From contig OZ345383.1 in the NCBI GenBank assembly GCA_977006965.1, forward strand, positions 1,302,001 through 1,366,000: 64,000 bases of DNA. The letters are read 5' to 3'. Positions 62,657 to 64,000 of the stretch are shown in pieces. A model generated the notes under the pieces. The model was not told the DNA's origin. It worked only from the letters and a program-made list of their open reading frames with translations, and did not search any database. The translations under genes and the position numbers were made by a program. Source of the DNA: Phymatolithon calcareum. Its lineage: Eukaryota > Rhodophyta > Florideophyceae > Hapalidiales. The number at the start of each line of letters is the position of its first letter. The stretch's first letter is position 1.

Positions 62657-64000
62657 ATGGACATCGATACCACACCGCCATCAATGCACCTAGAACTGCC
62701 CACCGATGAGGTTATGATGGAAGTCGAGGACTTTTCCACCGCCGTTCTCCCCGCCAACGCACCTCCATCCGCAAGTCCCGTCGTCGTACGAGTCATGGAA
62801 GGGACAGGCGTTGCCGCCATGCGATCCGTACCTACGCCGCCGGCCGTGCAAATTACCACTTCCGATGCCCAGTCGTGTCCAAAGGTGAAACTCGATGAGT
62901 TTTTTGTCCGCTTCATTGCCGGTCAAGACAATCACAACTTTCTAACTGTCCTTCTTGACGACGCTCGCGCCGGAAAGGACATTTCCAACTCCCCGGCATA
63001 TCGCCGATTCCAGCATGCCCATCATGGCCCTGCTGCGCATCAGCCCCCGGGCTCACCCGTGTCTCGTCTTATCAACGCGCACACCCCGTTTGGCGAAATG
63101 TCTCCGCGCTCCCCTGGTCTCTCGTCTGCCGCCGCGCGCAGTGGGATTGTTGCCGCCCCGCTTGCATCGGATCTGGACCTGGGGCGCGTTTCAACGGCAG
63201 TTACTTCTGTGGATACTGTCCCGGCACATTCACCTCTCTCGACTCGGAATCTTTCACTAACTGCGTCCCCTGAGTCTGCTCCCGGATCTCTCGAATCTGC
63301 GAAGGGTGCGAAGGTCCTTTTGAAATCTGATGATGTTAGTGTTGCCTCCAAAGGAACCACTGCAGTCATTGGTCCAGAAGAAAGGGCAAGCGCCATGCCT
63401 GCTGAGAAATCCGTATCTCCGACCACGATCGATACCGACATGGCATCGGACACAACTGCTCATTCCAAGCCTGTAAAAATCGAAGTAAGCAGGGACGAAA
63501 CTATGACGCCTAGTGTACCAAACGGGGCTGCACCTGGACTTGTTTCGGAAGAATCTGCTGCTGTGGTCTCAACGTCAAAATTGCAAGTGTCTCCAGCTTC
63601 TTCCGTTACTGCAGTGCAGCTCAAAGCGGAGGCTTCAATTTTACCTGAAGCAGGCGGACTGTTGAAAAAGGAAGAAGGCGTATTGGAACGGGATGAGAAG
63701 TCGGTAACTGGCCCTGGTACGACGCCTGATGCCCTTCCCGATTCTGATGCGAAAATGGAACCTCGCGACCAGTCATTAGCGCCACGAACTAGGCCTCCGT
63801 TGCAAGCTCCAACTTCAACAGCAGCTCCCGATGCACACATGACGGAAGCGAAGATTAGAAAGCCATCAGCTATTCCTAAATTTTATTTCCCTATTGGAAG
63901 AGATGCTGAAGACAGAGAAAGGCGTGAGCGTGAAGCAATTCGAGAATTTTTCAATATTCAGCGGACACAGAAGAAGATCGATGGAGCCAACAAAACGGAT
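62657..64000 (+). CDS. protein phosphatase 2A regulatory subunit B'', 5' part
   Basis: Open for 448 codons from ATG 62657 to the window edge, with an in-frame stop 31 bp upstream. Residues 1-75 are acidic. 79-105 (LDEFFVRF, then NFLTVLLDDARAGKDIS) match the conserved N-terminal block of plant B'' subunits (FDQWLSL ... LVKSLIDDAKSG). 120-400 is a long serine/threonine/proline-rich linker. IPKFYFPIGR (406-415) and REAIREFF are the block that begins the B'' core, before the calcium-binding EF-hand region, which lies beyond the edge. B'' subunits direct the PP2A catalytic core to substrates, often with calcium control, in cell-cycle and cytoskeletal settings. The linker is much longer than in plant proteins. 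No intron seen so far. Confidence 0.85.
   Translation, partial: MDIDTTPPSMHLELPTDEVMMEVEDFSTAVLPANAPPSASPVVVRVMEGTGVAAMRSVPTPPAVQITTSDAQSCPKVKLDEFFVRFIAGQDNHNFLTVLLDDARAGKDISNSPAYRRFQHAHHGPAAHQPPGSPVSRLINAHTPFGEMSPRSPGLSSAAARSGIVAAPLASDLDLGRVSTAVTSVDTVPAHSPLSTRNLSLTASPESAPGSLESAKGAKVLLKSDDVSVASKGTTAVIGPEERASAMPAEKSVSPTTIDTDMASDTTAHSKPVKIEVSRDETMTPSVPNGAAPGLVSEESAAVVSTSKLQVSPASSVTAVQLKAEASILPEAGGLLKKEEGVLERDEKSVTGPGTTPDALPDSDAKMEPRDQSLAPRTRPPLQAPTSTAAPDAHMTEAKIRKPSAIPKFYFPIGRDAEDRERREREAIREFFNIQRTQKKIDGANKTD

Noticed and set aside
1-64000. CRISPR array, rRNA or bacterial operon structure
   Set aside because: No regularly spaced repeats, no rRNA-like sequence, and all intact genes are eukaryotic and singly transcribed in appearance.

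Overview
The window is nuclear DNA from a eukaryote with very few introns. It holds short islands of intact single-exon genes in a larger sea of decayed transposable elements. The host genes that can be read are a C2H2 zinc-finger protein (left edge, partial), an ARP1-like actin-related protein, a HAD hydrolase close to plant chloroplast FMN hydrolase, a small membrane protein, SLX1, RFC5, the permuted GTPase GNL1, an F-box/SPOC gene with a tandem copy and a broken third copy, a type II membrane sulfotransferase, and the 5' part of a PP2A B'' regulatory subunit (right edge). A plastid-type FMN hydrolase, a PP2A B'' subunit, a Golgi-type sulfotransferase and almost no introns together suggest a red alga, probably a florideophyte such as Chondrus. 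That is inference; no marker in the window settles the taxon.

Layout: 1-599 zinc-finger gene (minus). 600-16000 is mostly junk with LINE remnants (2.0-2.9, 14.1-15.4 kb) and a broken hAT transposase (8.2-10.4 kb). ARP1 lies at 16.3-17.6 kb with a perfect 42-bp palindrome upstream and a perfect 29-bp inverted repeat just downstream. After another gene-poor stretch comes the densest island (22.1-26.9 kb): FMN-hydrolase-like gene (minus), small membrane protein (minus), SLX1 (plus) and RFC5 (minus). SLX1 and RFC5 meet tail to tail with 5 bp between stop codons. GNL1 (29.7-31.7 kb) precedes the F-box/SPOC cluster (32.4-36.9 kb).

From 38 to 56 kb the DNA is almost all mobile elements: LINE pieces in both orientations, a Ty3/gypsy RT scrap, two related hAT-type MITEs with perfect 8-bp target duplications, a complete but frame-damaged Copia element with 232/234-bp LTRs and an unusual extra 3' ORF, a probable Harbinger-like MITE, and a MULE with 82/83-bp terminal inverted repeats and a 10-bp target duplication. 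The right end returns to host genes: sulfotransferase (58.6-59.8 kb) and PP2A B'' (from 62.66 kb).

The host genes form no pathway. SLX1 and RFC5 both act in DNA replication and repair and share a convergent 3' junction. The best candidates for something undescribed are the F-box+SPOC architecture with an apparent gene-conversion tract, the protease-like pseudo-domain after RNase H in the Copia element, the ARP1 gene in a lineage thought to lack dynein, and the perfect palindromes around that gene.
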